Program-made: the position numbers and the translations under genes
Assembly (NCBI GenBank): GCA_964596375.1
Contig: CAZQTO010000076.1
Span: 1 to 11,284 of the forward strand
Length of the DNA: 11,284 bases
Direction: 5' to 3'
From: UBA1543 sp964596375
Lineage (GTDB): Bacteria; Pseudomonadota; Zetaproteobacteria; Mariprofundales; Mariprofundaceae
Shown here: positions 1-7,279 of the stretch, one piece after another
Layout: the number at the start of each line of letters is the position of its first letter
Numbering within the stretch: the stretch's first letter is position 1
The notes under the pieces: model-generated
Told to the model about the DNA's origin: nothing
The model's input: the letters and a program-made list of their open reading frames with translations, nothing else
The model's database searches: none

Positions 1-645
1 CATCGCAGCGAGGCAGTCTGAAAACACCTCTATCTCCGGAGCTTTTGCCCCTTCCTCGCATTCAAACACCACATGCATGCCGTCATGCAGCCGTATCATG
101 CGCACCGACTCGATACATGGCGGCATCAGGGTCTCGATTTTCAAACGCAGGGCATCCATATCGGGATGCACAGCCGGGCATTTGGCAGCGCGCACCACCT
201 GATGACTGGAACGCGAGTGAAAGCCGAGAAACGAGCCCTGCGTATCGAGGCCGCGATGCCAGCGCGCCCGACGCCGCATACCGAAACTGGGAGCTTGAGT
301 GACCGGCATCCATTCGCTGTCGCTATTCAGAAAACCCCCGAAGGCCTTGTGCACCCATTCGGATTTGATACCGGGCTGTGCGGCAGCATCCACATATTGC
401 ATAGCACAGCCGCCGCATTCGGCCGCGACAGCGCAGGCAGCCTCCACACGCAGGGCGGATGGCTGAAGCAGGCGGACAATCCTGCCGCGCTCGGCACCGC
501 GCCTGCGGCCGCTGGACTCAAGCTCAACGACATCGCCGGGCACGGCATCAGGAACAAGCATGACGCCGACATCGGTGCGCACCAGCGCCTCCCCACCGGG
601 CAGCACAGACTCGACCTGCCCTCGCAGGGACTGCGATTCAGGCAT
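1..645 (-). CDS. rlmD: 23S rRNA (uracil-C5)-methyltransferase, RlmD/RumA type, partial
   Basis: This is the N-terminal 215 residues of a SAM-dependent RNA uracil-C5 methyltransferase; the frame stays open to the window edge, so the C-terminal methyltransferase domain lies outside. It starts at ATG 645-643. Residues about 5-65 have the small beta-rich look of a TRAM RNA-binding domain (LRGQVESVLPGGEALVR). Four cysteines match the [4Fe-4S] ligand pattern of RumA: C71-x5-C77-x2-C80 (with ECGGCAMQY) and a distant C156 in AKCPAVHP. Members of this family methylate U1939 (RlmD) or U747 (RlmC) of 23S rRNA, or tRNA U54. Choosing RlmD is an inference, because the catalytic part is not visible. The start overlaps the end of midA by 8 nt (ATGCCTGA), which implies co-transcription and translational coupling. 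A weak GGGA sits about 9 nt upstream of the start. Confidence 0.8.
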   Translation of the reverse strand, partial: MPESQSLRGQVESVLPGGEALVRTDVGVMLVPDAVPGDVVELESSGRRRGAERGRIVRLLQPSALRVEAACAVAAECGGCAMQYVDAAAQPGIKSEWVHKAFGGFLNSDSEWMPVTQAPSFGMRRRARWHRGLDTQGSFLGFHSRSSHQVVRAAKCPAVHPDMDALRLKIETLMPPCIESVRMIRLHDGMHVVFECEEGAKAPEIEVFSDCLAAM

Positions 646-1797
646 CGCCAATTCCCAGTGCTGCAACGCGATTAAAGGAAACAAGATAGTCCGGGGAAAC
701 TGATGCCACGCCCTTCGACTGCACGCTCAGCTTGAACAGATCGCCCATGCCCTGCGGCAGCAGCATGCGCTTGGCCTGTGCCATCACGGCTGTGCTTTTC
801 TCCGACGGTTGCATCACCGCCTGCTGGATGAACTGTTGTACCGACGGGCTTTGTGCCAGCCATGCGCCCTGGCTGATCCAGCAGGACATGTCGAGCCCTG
901 CTTGCCGACCGGCACGACCGAGTGCGGTGAAATCGATATGGGCGGTGATATCGCGGCTGCCGGGGTCGCTTAACACATCATGCACCACCTCATGCTTTAA
1001 GTGGGCCAGCAGCGAGCCCTCGATGCGCTGCGGCCGGTAATATTCCGACTGCGCATAACCGTAATCGACAGTGAATACGAAGCCGCGCTGCATGATGCGG
1101 GCGATATCCGCCTGCCAGCCTGCCAGATGCGGATTCCACTCGCTGATGTAGCCGTCCGGCCAGGCCGCCACAAACTTCTCGTCGATGCGCGGCAAGGCAT
1201 CGCTCTGCCTCTCCTGCCAGATGAATTCGCCCTGCTCGCCAAGCGCGACGCCGCGTTCAAGCATCACGCCATCGCGCCGGGTAAAACACTTCACCGGAAA
1301 GGCATCGGGCAATTCATTGCAGAAATAAAGCACATTTGCGGAAACGGGGGCTTCATCAAGACTGTCCAGCAGGGTCACTTCCACACCCGGATCGGCGTAT
1401 GCCTGCTGCTGGCGCTGACTTAGATGCGCACTGCGCTCGATGGCATAGACATGCTCCGGCATGCGCATCTTTCGAGCTTTCAGCAAAGCCAGCACATCGC
1501 ACAGCAGCCGCCCCTCGCCGCCACCCTGCTCGATCNNNNNNNNNNGATCAGGCTCCATTCATCAGGATTACCCAACTGCCGCCATCCCCATTCGAGCAGG
1601 TCGGCAAAGCCGAGCGCCAGCCAGGGGCCGACCTCCGCACCGGTAACAAAATCACCCTCTGCGCCGAACACCTGACCCGACTCGTAATAACCCAGCTCCG
1701 GTGCATACAAGGCCTCGCGCATGAATTCGTCGAACGGCAACCAGCCGCCGCCATCTCCGATTTTTCGGATAATTCGTTCCGTTAATGCTTTCGACAT
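638..1797 (-). CDS. midA: MidA/NDUFAF7-family SAM-dependent methyltransferase (DUF185), interrupted by an assembly gap
   Basis: Family hallmarks run in order: PFDEFMREALYAPELGYY near residues 21-38, GDFVTGAEVGP near 48-58, the glycine-rich SAM motif EQGGGEGRL, NELPDAFPV, then VDYGY, GSLLAHLKH and DITAHIDFTALG. The mitochondrial relative NDUFAF7 methylates an arginine of NDUFS2 during complex I assembly; the bacterial substrate is unknown. Ten N at 1536-1545 break the frame: as deposited, the upstream part runs out of frame into a stop at 1480. Dropping the N and merging the shared GATC flanks restores one frame of about 381 residues, the normal family length. I therefore treat the gene as intact. 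The start is ATG 1797-1795, with a GAGGGG about 12 nt upstream. The gene is divergent from trxA and overlaps rlmD by 8 nt. Confidence 0.87.
1536..1545. other. Run of ten N (scaffold gap)
   Basis: Ten undetermined bases lie inside midA. The left side ends in GATC (1532-1535) and the right side begins with GATC (1546-1549). A real gap of exactly ten bases would leave the gene out of frame. Removing 14 bases (ten N plus one GATC) restores it and places WSLI directly before EQGGGEGR. Confidence 0.98.
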
Positions 1798-1859
1798 GGT
1801 TGACGCTGACCCCTCTGAACCGCTACCTTTGCTCTTACGTAGACTATACAAAGCGAGGC
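1798..1859. promoter_or_regulatory. Divergent midA/trxA promoter region
   Basis: About 68 bp separate the two divergent starts. For trxA, TTGACG (1800-1805) and TACCTT (1824-1829) could be -35 and -10 boxes with an 18-bp spacer; the -10 is poor. On the minus strand TATAGT (1848-1843) could be a -10 for midA, but no good -35 is seen. I saw no clear operator. Confidence 0.3.
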
Positions 1860-1865
1860 ATGATA

Positions 1866-2198
1866 ATGGCATCTGAACACATCACCAATGTTAGCGACGA
1901 CAGCTTCGAAAGCGACGTTTTGAACGCAGCAGGTCCGGTTCTGGTGGATTTCTGGGCTCCATGGTGCGGCCCATGCAAGCAGATTGCTCCAATTCTCGAT
2001 GAAGTGGCCAACGACATGAAGGGTAAAATCACCGTTGCCAAGATCAACATCGATGACAACCCCAACACCCCCGGCAAATACGGTGTGCGTGGCATCCCGA
2101 CCCTGATGCTGTTCAGCGGCGGCAATGTGCAGGGAACCAAGGTTGGTGCCATCAACAAGGCCAAGCTGGTAGAGATGATCAACGAACATCTCGACTGA
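1866..2198 (+). CDS. trxA: Thioredoxin 1
   Basis: This is a complete 110-residue thioredoxin, a cytoplasmic protein-disulfide reductase recharged by thioredoxin reductase and NADPH. It carries the catalytic WCGPCK motif within VDFWAPWCGPCKQIAPIL and the cis-proline loop RGIPTLMLF. It aligns along its whole length with E. coli TrxA (for example DDSF near the start and VAKINID in the middle). Two in-frame ATGs are close together, at 1860 and 1866. I chose 1866 because the purine-rich AGCGAGG (1852-1858) then sits 7 nt upstream, against only 1 nt for 1860, and because the protein then begins MASEHITNV like its relatives. The frame is also open upstream to about 1785, but that part resembles nothing in thioredoxins. 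It is monocistronic: an intrinsic terminator follows 21 nt after the stop. Confidence 0.97.
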   Translation: MASEHITNVSDDSFESDVLNAAGPVLVDFWAPWCGPCKQIAPILDEVANDMKGKITVAKINIDDNPNTPGKYGVRGIPTLMLFSGGNVQGTKVGAINKAKLVEMINEHLD

Positions 2199-2219
2199 GA
2201 GGCACTCATCTCTTCAACT

Positions 2220-2246
2220 CGGGGCGCATTGCGCCCCGTTTTTTTT
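2220..2246 (+). terminator. Rho-independent terminator of trxA
   Basis: A perfect 8-bp GC-rich stem, CGGGGCGC (2220-2227) and GCGCCCCG (2231-2238), has a 3-nt ATT loop and is followed by eight T (2239-2246). It serves the plus strand; on the minus strand the hairpin is not followed by a T run. Confidence 0.95.
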
Positions 2247-2265
2247 GCCCCGGCTCAGAAAGCGA

Positions 2266-2283
2266 AAGGCGCACAAGGCGCAC
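2266..2283. repeat. Tandem duplication of a 9-mer
   Basis: AAGGCGCAC occurs twice in a row, directly next to the stop codon of the kinase gene (2284-2286). It is probably slippage in the spacer between two convergent genes. No function is evident. Confidence 0.8.
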
Positions 2284-3171
2284 TCAGGATACCTCGGCCA
2301 GCAGGCTGTCCATCATGGATTCTGCCTGTGCGGCATAGCCGCCGCCGAACAAATTAAAGTGATTGAGGATGTGGTAAAGATTGTACAGGATTTTGCGCAG
2401 CGCATAGCCATCGTCCAGCGGCCAGCTCTCGCGGTAGGCGGCATAAAAGGCCCCGGGGAAGCCACCGAACAACTCCGTCATGGCAATATCCGCCTCACGA
2501 TCGCCATAGTACACAGCGGGATCGAATAGCACCGGGGCACCCGTATCATCCACAGCCCAGTTTCCACCCCATAGGTCACCGTGCAGCAGCGAGGCCAGCG
2601 GGGCATGCCCGGCAAGCAGGTCGCCCAATGCATCCATCAGCCGCTCGCCCTTGTGCAGCAGAGACGAGGAAAAACCGTTCTTCGCGCCCAGTGTCAGTTG
2701 AAATCCAAGTCGCTGCTCCTGCCAGAATTTGCACCAGTCGGGATTGGGTGTGTTGATCTGGGGCGTGGCGCCAATGGTGTTATCCCGCTTCCAGCCGAAA
2801 TCCTTCTGAACACAACGATGCAGCTGTGCCAGTTGCCGGCCGAGCAGTACGGCAGCATCAGCATGGTCTGAAGAAAGATTCAGCCATTCGCATACCAGAA
2901 AGGCCGTATCCCCTTCCACCCCGTGGCATACAGTTATCGGAACGCGCACGGCCCTGGCCTGCGCCAGTTCATCCAGACCCGCAGCCTCGGCGGCAAACAT
3001 ATCGGCATGCACTGCCGCATTCAGTTTGACGAAATAGCTACGCCCGAGACCCTCGAAACGCATGGCCCGACTGATGCAGCCGCCGCCAATGGCATGCGCG
3101 GCAGACAGTTCAAAACTGCTGTCATAACGCTTGATGTGCTGTTGAATGCTTTGCTGCAGCGGGTCGAACAA
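2284..3171 (-). CDS. Fructosamine-3-kinase family protein (ketosamine kinase)
   Basis: The family phosphorylates the sugar of Amadori products (fructosamines, ribulosamines) so that the adduct falls off glycated amines. Visible kinase-like motifs, numbered from TTG at 3171: a Gly-rich loop with cysteine IGGGCIS (C32), the nucleotide lysine in YFVKLN, DNTIGATPQ, the catalytic loop LLHGDLWGGN, the metal-binding LFDPAVYYGDRE, then TELFGGF and LYNLYHILNHFNLFGGGY. From TTG 3171, 4 nt after the DUF2062 stop, the length is 295 residues and the distance to the Gly-rich loop nearly matches E. coli YniA. Upstream ATGs at 3240 and 3252 would add a proline-rich leader of 23-27 residues and overlap DUF2062 by 65-77 nt. 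None of the three starts has a clear ribosome binding site, so the start is uncertain. Last gene of the minus-strand series; convergent with trxA. Confidence 0.9.
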   Translation of the reverse strand: MFDPLQQSIQQHIKRYDSSFELSAAHAIGGGCISRAMRFEGLGRSYFVKLNAAVHADMFAAEAAGLDELAQARAVRVPITVCHGVEGDTAFLVCEWLNLSSDHADAAVLLGRQLAQLHRCVQKDFGWKRDNTIGATPQINTPNPDWCKFWQEQRLGFQLTLGAKNGFSSSLLHKGERLMDALGDLLAGHAPLASLLHGDLWGGNWAVDDTGAPVLFDPAVYYGDREADIAMTELFGGFPGAFYAAYRESWPLDDGYALRKILYNLYHILNHFNLFGGGYAAQAESMMDSLLAEVS

Positions 3172-3175
3172 AAAA

Positions 3176-3772
3176 TCAGGGGTGAATGGAGTTGGCGTGG
3201 GAACTTGAGGAGGACTGCCCGGCGGTATGGGAGGCAACATCGGATTTGGCATCAGTAGCGTCTTTGTTGCGGCGATTACGCCAACGGTAAGTGACCTGGC
3301 TTCGCCAGATGATGTGAATAGCAAAATACCCGATGAGACCGAAAGTCAGACCGCAGACCAGACAACCGAGCAGGAAAGGCTCCCAGCTGTGTGAGAACAT
3401 ATTGACCATCCATTGCCAGCTTGGTTCAAAATGAAAATCTTCGTTATCCGGCAGGCCCAGAATCCACTGCCCGACCTCATAACAAAAATAGAAAAGCGGC
3501 GGCATGGTCAGCGGATTGGTCAACCAGACCAGCGCCACCGAGATCGGAATATTGACGTGAAAGAAGATAGCCAGAACTGCAGCAAGCACCATCTGAAACG
3601 GTATCGGAACAAAGGCGCAGAACAGCCCAATAAAAAAAGCGCCTGCCACCGAGTACCGATTGAGATGCCAGAGCGAAGGGTTATGCAGGCAGGTGCCGAG
3701 AAAACGCAAACATTTCTGCTCGCGGATCATCTTGTGATCCGGCATGAAACGTCTAATCAGCTTGCGAGGCAT
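3176..3772 (-). CDS. DUF2062 family membrane protein
   Basis: This 198-residue protein of unknown function has the DUF2062 pattern: a basic N-terminus, a hydrophobic stretch at about residues 41-72 holding FCAFVPIPFQM, the conserved WLTNPLTMPPLFYF near 83-96, and a second membrane segment near 133-156. A Ser/His-rich, charged, probably disordered tail follows (about 160-198). It is likely in the inner membrane. Homologues are often small proteins near envelope or cell-wall genes, but their role is not established. The start at ATG 3772 has TGGAG only 2 nt upstream, so the next ATG (codon 10, at 3745) remains possible, though it lacks a visible ribosome binding site. It lies 55 nt after metG, with no terminator between. 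Confidence 0.85.
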   Translation of the reverse strand: MPRKLIRRFMPDHKMIREQKCLRFLGTCLHNPSLWHLNRYSVAGAFFIGLFCAFVPIPFQMVLAAVLAIFFHVNIPISVALVWLTNPLTMPPLFYFCYEVGQWILGLPDNEDFHFEPSWQWMVNMFSHSWEPFLLGCLVCGLTFGLIGYFAIHIIWRSQVTYRWRNRRNKDATDAKSDVASHTAGQSSSSSHANSIHP

Positions 3773-3827
3773 CGCTCCAGTGTGCTACGGCCGCGCATTT
3801 TTGGCAATCACCGGAAGCGCTGGGCGC

Positions 3828-5366
3828 CTACTCCATGCGGGGGAATACCGGCGACGGCTTGGCGCAAACATGCCCTGCAGCCAATAGACCCCAACCGCCA
3901 TGCTCGCTCAATGACAGGCCTTTGACCTGCAAGTCCGCGTTCATGATCTGTCCCAACATGATGTCACACTTTGCAGGCATAAAGGGAGAAAGCTGCAGCA
4001 CAATCAGGCGCAGGGACTCGACAAGATGATACAGTACCGTCGCCAGTCTGGCTGTATTCCCCTGCTTGGACAGAGCCCACGGCGCATTGTCCTCGACATA
4101 GCGATTACCGTGCCGTACCACACCCTGAATATGCTCCAGCGCCTCATGAAATGCCTGACGCTGCATGGCATCATCCACACTGCGCTGCATGGCCTCGACA
4201 GCCGCAACCAGCTCGCGATCGGCAGCTTCCTCGCTATCCACCCCAACAAGCACGCCATCCTGATACTTGTGCAGCATGGACAGACTGCGGTTCAGCAGAT
4301 TGCCGATATCGTTGGCAAGCTCCGTATTGTAACGCTGTTTCAGGGCGGCATGGGAGAAATCACCATCGTGCCCGAAAGGCACCTCGCGCAGCAGAAAATA
4401 ACGGATGGTGTCGGCATCGAATTCTTCGAGCAGCTTGTCGGGGCGCAGGGCGTTGCCTTTCGACTTGCTCATCTTCTCGCCTTCGACCGTCCACCAGCCA
4501 TGTGCATACACCCGCTTGGGCAAAGGTATCCCGGCAGCCAGCAACATACACGGCCAGTACACGGCATGAAAACGCAGGATATCCTTACCGATCAGATGCA
4601 CATCGCAGGGCCAGTGGCGCATATCGCCATCAGGAAAACCGGCACCCGTCAGGTAGTTGGTCAGCGCATCGATCCACACATAAATCACATGCTTCTCATC
4701 ACCCGGCACTGGGATACCCCAGGAAAAGGTGGTGCGTGAAACCGACAGATCGCGCAATCCGCCCTCGACAAAGCGCAGCACCTCATTGCGCCGTGATTCG
4801 GGACCGATGAAATCGGGGTTGTTACGGATATGCTCCAACAAAGCTTCCTGATAGTTGCCAAGGCGGAAGAAATAAGACTCCTCTTTCACCTGCTGCACAG
4901 GGCGGTCGCAATCCGGGCAGCGTTTGTCGTCGGCATGACCGGCATCCTTGAGCTGGGTTGCCGTCCAGTAGGTTTCGCAGGGCACGCAATACAGGTCTTC
5001 GTAAAAGCCCTTGTAGATGGCTCCGGCAGCATCCAGCCGCCGCCACATCTCGCTTACCGCCCTTTTATGCCGTTCTTCCGAGGTGCGGATGAAATCATCG
5101 TTGGAGATTTCCAGTGAGGGCCACAGACTGCGATAATCATCAACCACCGAATCGGCCAGCTCAGCCGGCGTGATACCGCGCTCATCCGCCGCCTGCTCCA
5201 CCTTCTGCCCATGCTCGTCCACACCGGTCAGAAAAAGCACATCGCGCCCGGCAAGGCGGTAGTAGCGGGCCAGCACATCGGCGGCAATCGTGGTGTAGGC
5301 ATGGCCGACATGCGGCTTGTCGTTCACATAATAAATCGGTGTGCTTACATAATAAGTCTGCATCAT
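3828..5366 (-). CDS. metG: Methionyl-tRNA synthetase, short form with Cys4 knuckle
   Basis: It charges tRNA-Met in the cytoplasm. This class I synthetase has the HIGH signature as HVGH (residues 19-22) in YYVNDKPHVGHAYT and the KMSKS signature at 298-302 (GEKMSKSKGN). The connective domain holds two cysteine pairs, C127-x2-C130 and C150-x2-C153, giving one zinc knuckle as in Bacillus-type enzymes. The helical anticodon-binding domain follows (ELANDIGNLLNRSLSML). The protein stops at 512 residues, so it lacks the C-terminal EMAPII-like tRNA-binding domain of the E. coli enzyme. AGGAAG (5374-5369) lies close to two adjacent ATGs (5366 and 5363); the second has the better spacing and may be the real start. 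The gene begins 18 nt after holB. Confidence 0.97.
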   Translation of the reverse strand: MMQTYYVSTPIYYVNDKPHVGHAYTTIAADVLARYYRLAGRDVLFLTGVDEHGQKVEQAADERGITPAELADSVVDDYRSLWPSLEISNDDFIRTSEERHKRAVSEMWRRLDAAGAIYKGFYEDLYCVPCETYWTATQLKDAGHADDKRCPDCDRPVQQVKEESYFFRLGNYQEALLEHIRNNPDFIGPESRRNEVLRFVEGGLRDLSVSRTTFSWGIPVPGDEKHVIYVWIDALTNYLTGAGFPDGDMRHWPCDVHLIGKDILRFHAVYWPCMLLAAGIPLPKRVYAHGWWTVEGEKMSKSKGNALRPDKLLEEFDADTIRYFLLREVPFGHDGDFSHAALKQRYNTELANDIGNLLNRSLSMLHKYQDGVLVGVDSEEAADRELVAAVEAMQRSVDDAMQRQAFHEALEHIQGVVRHGNRYVEDNAPWALSKQGNTARLATVLYHLVESLRLIVLQLSPFMPAKCDIMLGQIMNADLQVKGLSLSEHGGWGLLAAGHVCAKPSPVFPRME

Positions 5367-5384
5367 TTCTTCCTGTGGGGTGTT

Positions 5385-6359
5385 TCAGGCGGCTTCTTTC
5401 ACATTAAGCTCGCGCAAGGCTAACCGCAGAGCCAGCATGTGCGCCAGCAACGTCGGCGCAGGCCTGAGCGTACGGCGAAAAACATCCTGCGGCCATACCG
5501 CCAACTTATGTGCAGCCTCAAACACCGCATCCATATTCAGCATATCTCCCGGCCTTAGCAAGGCTGGCCGCACGGCATCGAGTACCACATCGACAATCAG
5601 ATCATGCGGCACCTTCTGCACATGCCGACTGATCCATTGCTGCACCCGCCCGATATCCAGCCTGGCCGGGTCGCTAAGCAGATCATGCCATCCGAGCAGC
5701 GCAGCAGCGATATCCGCATCGGCCAGCGCCGCCACCTTGCCCGGCTGCCCATCGGCCAATTGCAAGGCAAAATCCAGAGCTTCGGACGGAATATTAATCT
5801 CCTGCAGAACTGTCTGCATATCGGCTTCATTCAGCGGGCTTAAAAACTGCAGCAGGCAGCGTGAGCGCACGGTTGCCGGCAGGGCAAGCGCATCTTCACA
5901 GACCAGCAGTAAGAGGGAGCCGGCAGATGGCTCCTCCAGCCCCTTGAGCATGGCATTGGCAGCCTGTGCATTCATTCTGCCGGCCTCGCCAATCAGCGCC
6001 ACGCGACGGATCGACTCCGCCCCGCTCAAGGAAAGGAAACCCAGCATGTTGCGCACCTGCGCAATACTTACATCCCGATTCAGGCGATCTGTTTTTTCGT
6101 TGAGCTCACGCTCCAGGAGCATGAAATCAGGATGGCTTCCCGCCGCCATCATGCGGCAGGCATGACATGCCCCGCAGGCCGGACGCACAGTCTCTGCCGA
6201 ACGGTTGGCCTCGCAGAGATAATCCGCAGCCAGAGCCTGCGCCAGCATGCGCTTGCCGATACCCGCCGGGCCATGCAGCAACCACGCGTGATGCAGCTTG
6301 CCCTTGCCGAGCAGGTCGGCAAACCGCTGCCGAACAATATCGTGCCCGAGTACGTCCAT
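5385..6359 (-). CDS. holB: DNA polymerase III delta-prime subunit
   Basis: This is a 324-residue AAA+ clamp-loader subunit, part of the complex that loads the beta clamp on primed DNA. It starts MDVLGHDIVRQRF, as is usual for delta-prime. Residues 30-37 (GPAGIGKR) resemble a Walker A loop, which is degenerate or non-hydrolytic in many homologues. Cysteines C49, C62, C65 and C68 (CGACHAC) form the zinc module. ANAMLKGLEEPSAGS and the SRC motif (ATVRSRC) follow. The C-terminal collar region is poorly conserved but helical. Its ATG overlaps the tmk stop by one base (TGATG), typical of coupled translation. Confidence 0.95.
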   Translation of the reverse strand: MDVLGHDIVRQRFADLLGKGKLHHAWLLHGPAGIGKRMLAQALAADYLCEANRSAETVRPACGACHACRMMAAGSHPDFMLLERELNEKTDRLNRDVSIAQVRNMLGFLSLSGAESIRRVALIGEAGRMNAQAANAMLKGLEEPSAGSLLLLVCEDALALPATVRSRCLLQFLSPLNEADMQTVLQEINIPSEALDFALQLADGQPGKVAALADADIAAALLGWHDLLSDPARLDIGRVQQWISRHVQKVPHDLIVDVVLDAVRPALLRPGDMLNMDAVFEAAHKLAVWPQDVFRRTLRPAPTLLAHMLALRLALRELNVKEAA

Positions 6360-7000
6360 CAGCCAAGCAGCTCCGTCAACAGTTGCCGAATCTGCTGCTG
6401 CACGGTTTCAACATCAGCATCCGCATTCACGCACCGCACACGCTCCGGCTGAGCCGCATGAATGGCGGAAAAACCTTGCCGCACCCGTTCGTGAAAACTT
6501 TGCGCTTCCTCGTCCAGGCGTGTCGCAGCCTCGCCGATGGCCACGCGGGCATGCATACGCCCACACGCCAGTTCAACCGGCAGATCGAACCACAGCGTCA
6601 TCTCAGGTCTCGCGCCCAGCTCCGCGACTTGCAGCATCGCTTCAAGCGAGTTTTCCAGCACAGAGGCATCGAGCGAGCGACCGGCCAGCTGATAGGCGCG
6701 CGTCGAATCGGTATAACGATCGCACAGCACAATCGCACCACGTTCAAGGGCCGGCTGGATAAGCTCGCGCACGTGCTGCGTGCGGTCGGCAAGAAAGAGC
6801 AGCAGTTCCGTTTCAGGAGCAGGCACATACTCGCCGTTGAGCAACAATCCTCGTATTTCGGCGCCAAGCGCCGTATCGCCCGGCTCGAATGTTTCCAGCA
6901 CATCATGGCCCTGTTCGCGCAGCCATGCTGCAGTCAGACGACGCTGGGTGGTCTTGCCGCAACCGTCGATGCCCTCAAAGGTGATAAAATGTCCGCTCAT
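6359..7000 (-). CDS. tmk: Thymidylate kinase (dTMP kinase)
   Basis: It phosphorylates dTMP to dTDP for DNA synthesis. The 213-residue protein has the P-loop GIDGCGKTT (residues 10-18), the CDRYTDSTRAYQ motif (D94-R95-Y96) and an arginine-containing LID region near GRMHARVAIGEAATRLDEE. The usual TREPGGT segment reads TFEPGDT here (residues 37-43): Arg is replaced by Phe, and the second Gly by Asp. The surrounding fold looks intact and the gene sits in a conserved operon, so it is probably functional. AGGGAG (7010-7005) precedes the ATG by 4 nt. It overlaps the upstream small gene by 4 nt (ATGA) and holB by 1 nt. Confidence 0.96.
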   Translation of the reverse strand: MSGHFITFEGIDGCGKTTQRRLTAAWLREQGHDVLETFEPGDTALGAEIRGLLLNGEYVPAPETELLLFLADRTQHVRELIQPALERGAIVLCDRYTDSTRAYQLAGRSLDASVLENSLEAMLQVAELGARPEMTLWFDLPVELACGRMHARVAIGEAATRLDEEAQSFHERVRQGFSAIHAAQPERVRCVNADADVETVQQQIRQLLTELLG

Positions 7001-7266
7001 GCAACTCCCTCGACCCCGCTCGTCGTAGCGGGCCCAAAAGCATAGCGATCAAGCACCCGGAGCTCCAGACTGGCCGGCAGGGAGGCAAGCCAGTCGTCCA
7101 GCTCCCTTTCCTGCGCCCATGTGCTCCACAGCTCAAGCTCCCCGCTTCCGCCTTTCTCTCCACGCAAGGTCGCCAGGCCATCTTCGGCCATCAGGATGCC
7201 CTGCAAAGCAAGCACCGCCCGATCCGGCAGGGCAATGCGCACAATCATCACATCGCTGCTATTCAT
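6997..7266 (-). CDS. Small DUF4911-like protein
   Basis: This 89-residue protein of unknown function lies between mltG and tmk. The start at ATG 7266 is chosen because AGGAG (7279-7275) sits 8 nt upstream; longer versions would need a TTG inside the mltG coding region. The core (VLALQGILMAEDGLATLRGE, then GELELW and a helix around ERELDDWLASL) has the pattern I associate with DUF4911: a helix, an 'xGLAxxR' strand and a further strand-helix. The family name is recalled by resemblance and needs a profile search. I see no signal peptide, membrane segment or metal-binding motif. Its 4-nt overlap with tmk and 13-nt gap after mltG argue for a real, translated gene. Confidence 0.75.
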   Translation of the reverse strand: MNSSDVMIVRIALPDRAVLALQGILMAEDGLATLRGEKGGSGELELWSTWAQERELDDWLASLPASLELRVLDRYAFGPATTSGVEGVA

Positions 7267-7279
7267 CGCTGCCGCTCCT

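Noticed and set aside
73..675. 200-codon plus-strand frame at the left edge
   Set aside because: The minus strand here encodes an RNA methyltransferase with its TRAM region and all four Fe-S cysteines; the plus frame is its shadow.
1480..1797. midA as a true frameshifted pseudogene
   Set aside because: The break coincides exactly with the N run, and merging the GATC flanks repairs both frame and motif, so this is an assembly artefact.
2220..2246. The trxA terminator as a bidirectional terminator for the kinase gene
   Set aside because: On the minus strand the stem is preceded by an A run and is not followed by a T run, so it is not a canonical terminator in that direction.
4026..4739. 237-codon plus-strand frame (and a 219-codon one at 4151-4810)
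   Set aside because: Both are antisense shadows of metG, with no recognisable domain and low-complexity composition.
6167..7045. 292-codon plus-strand frame over tmk and holB
   Set aside because: It is antisense to two well-supported overlapping genes and is rich in Arg, Pro and His in the way GC-rich shadows are.
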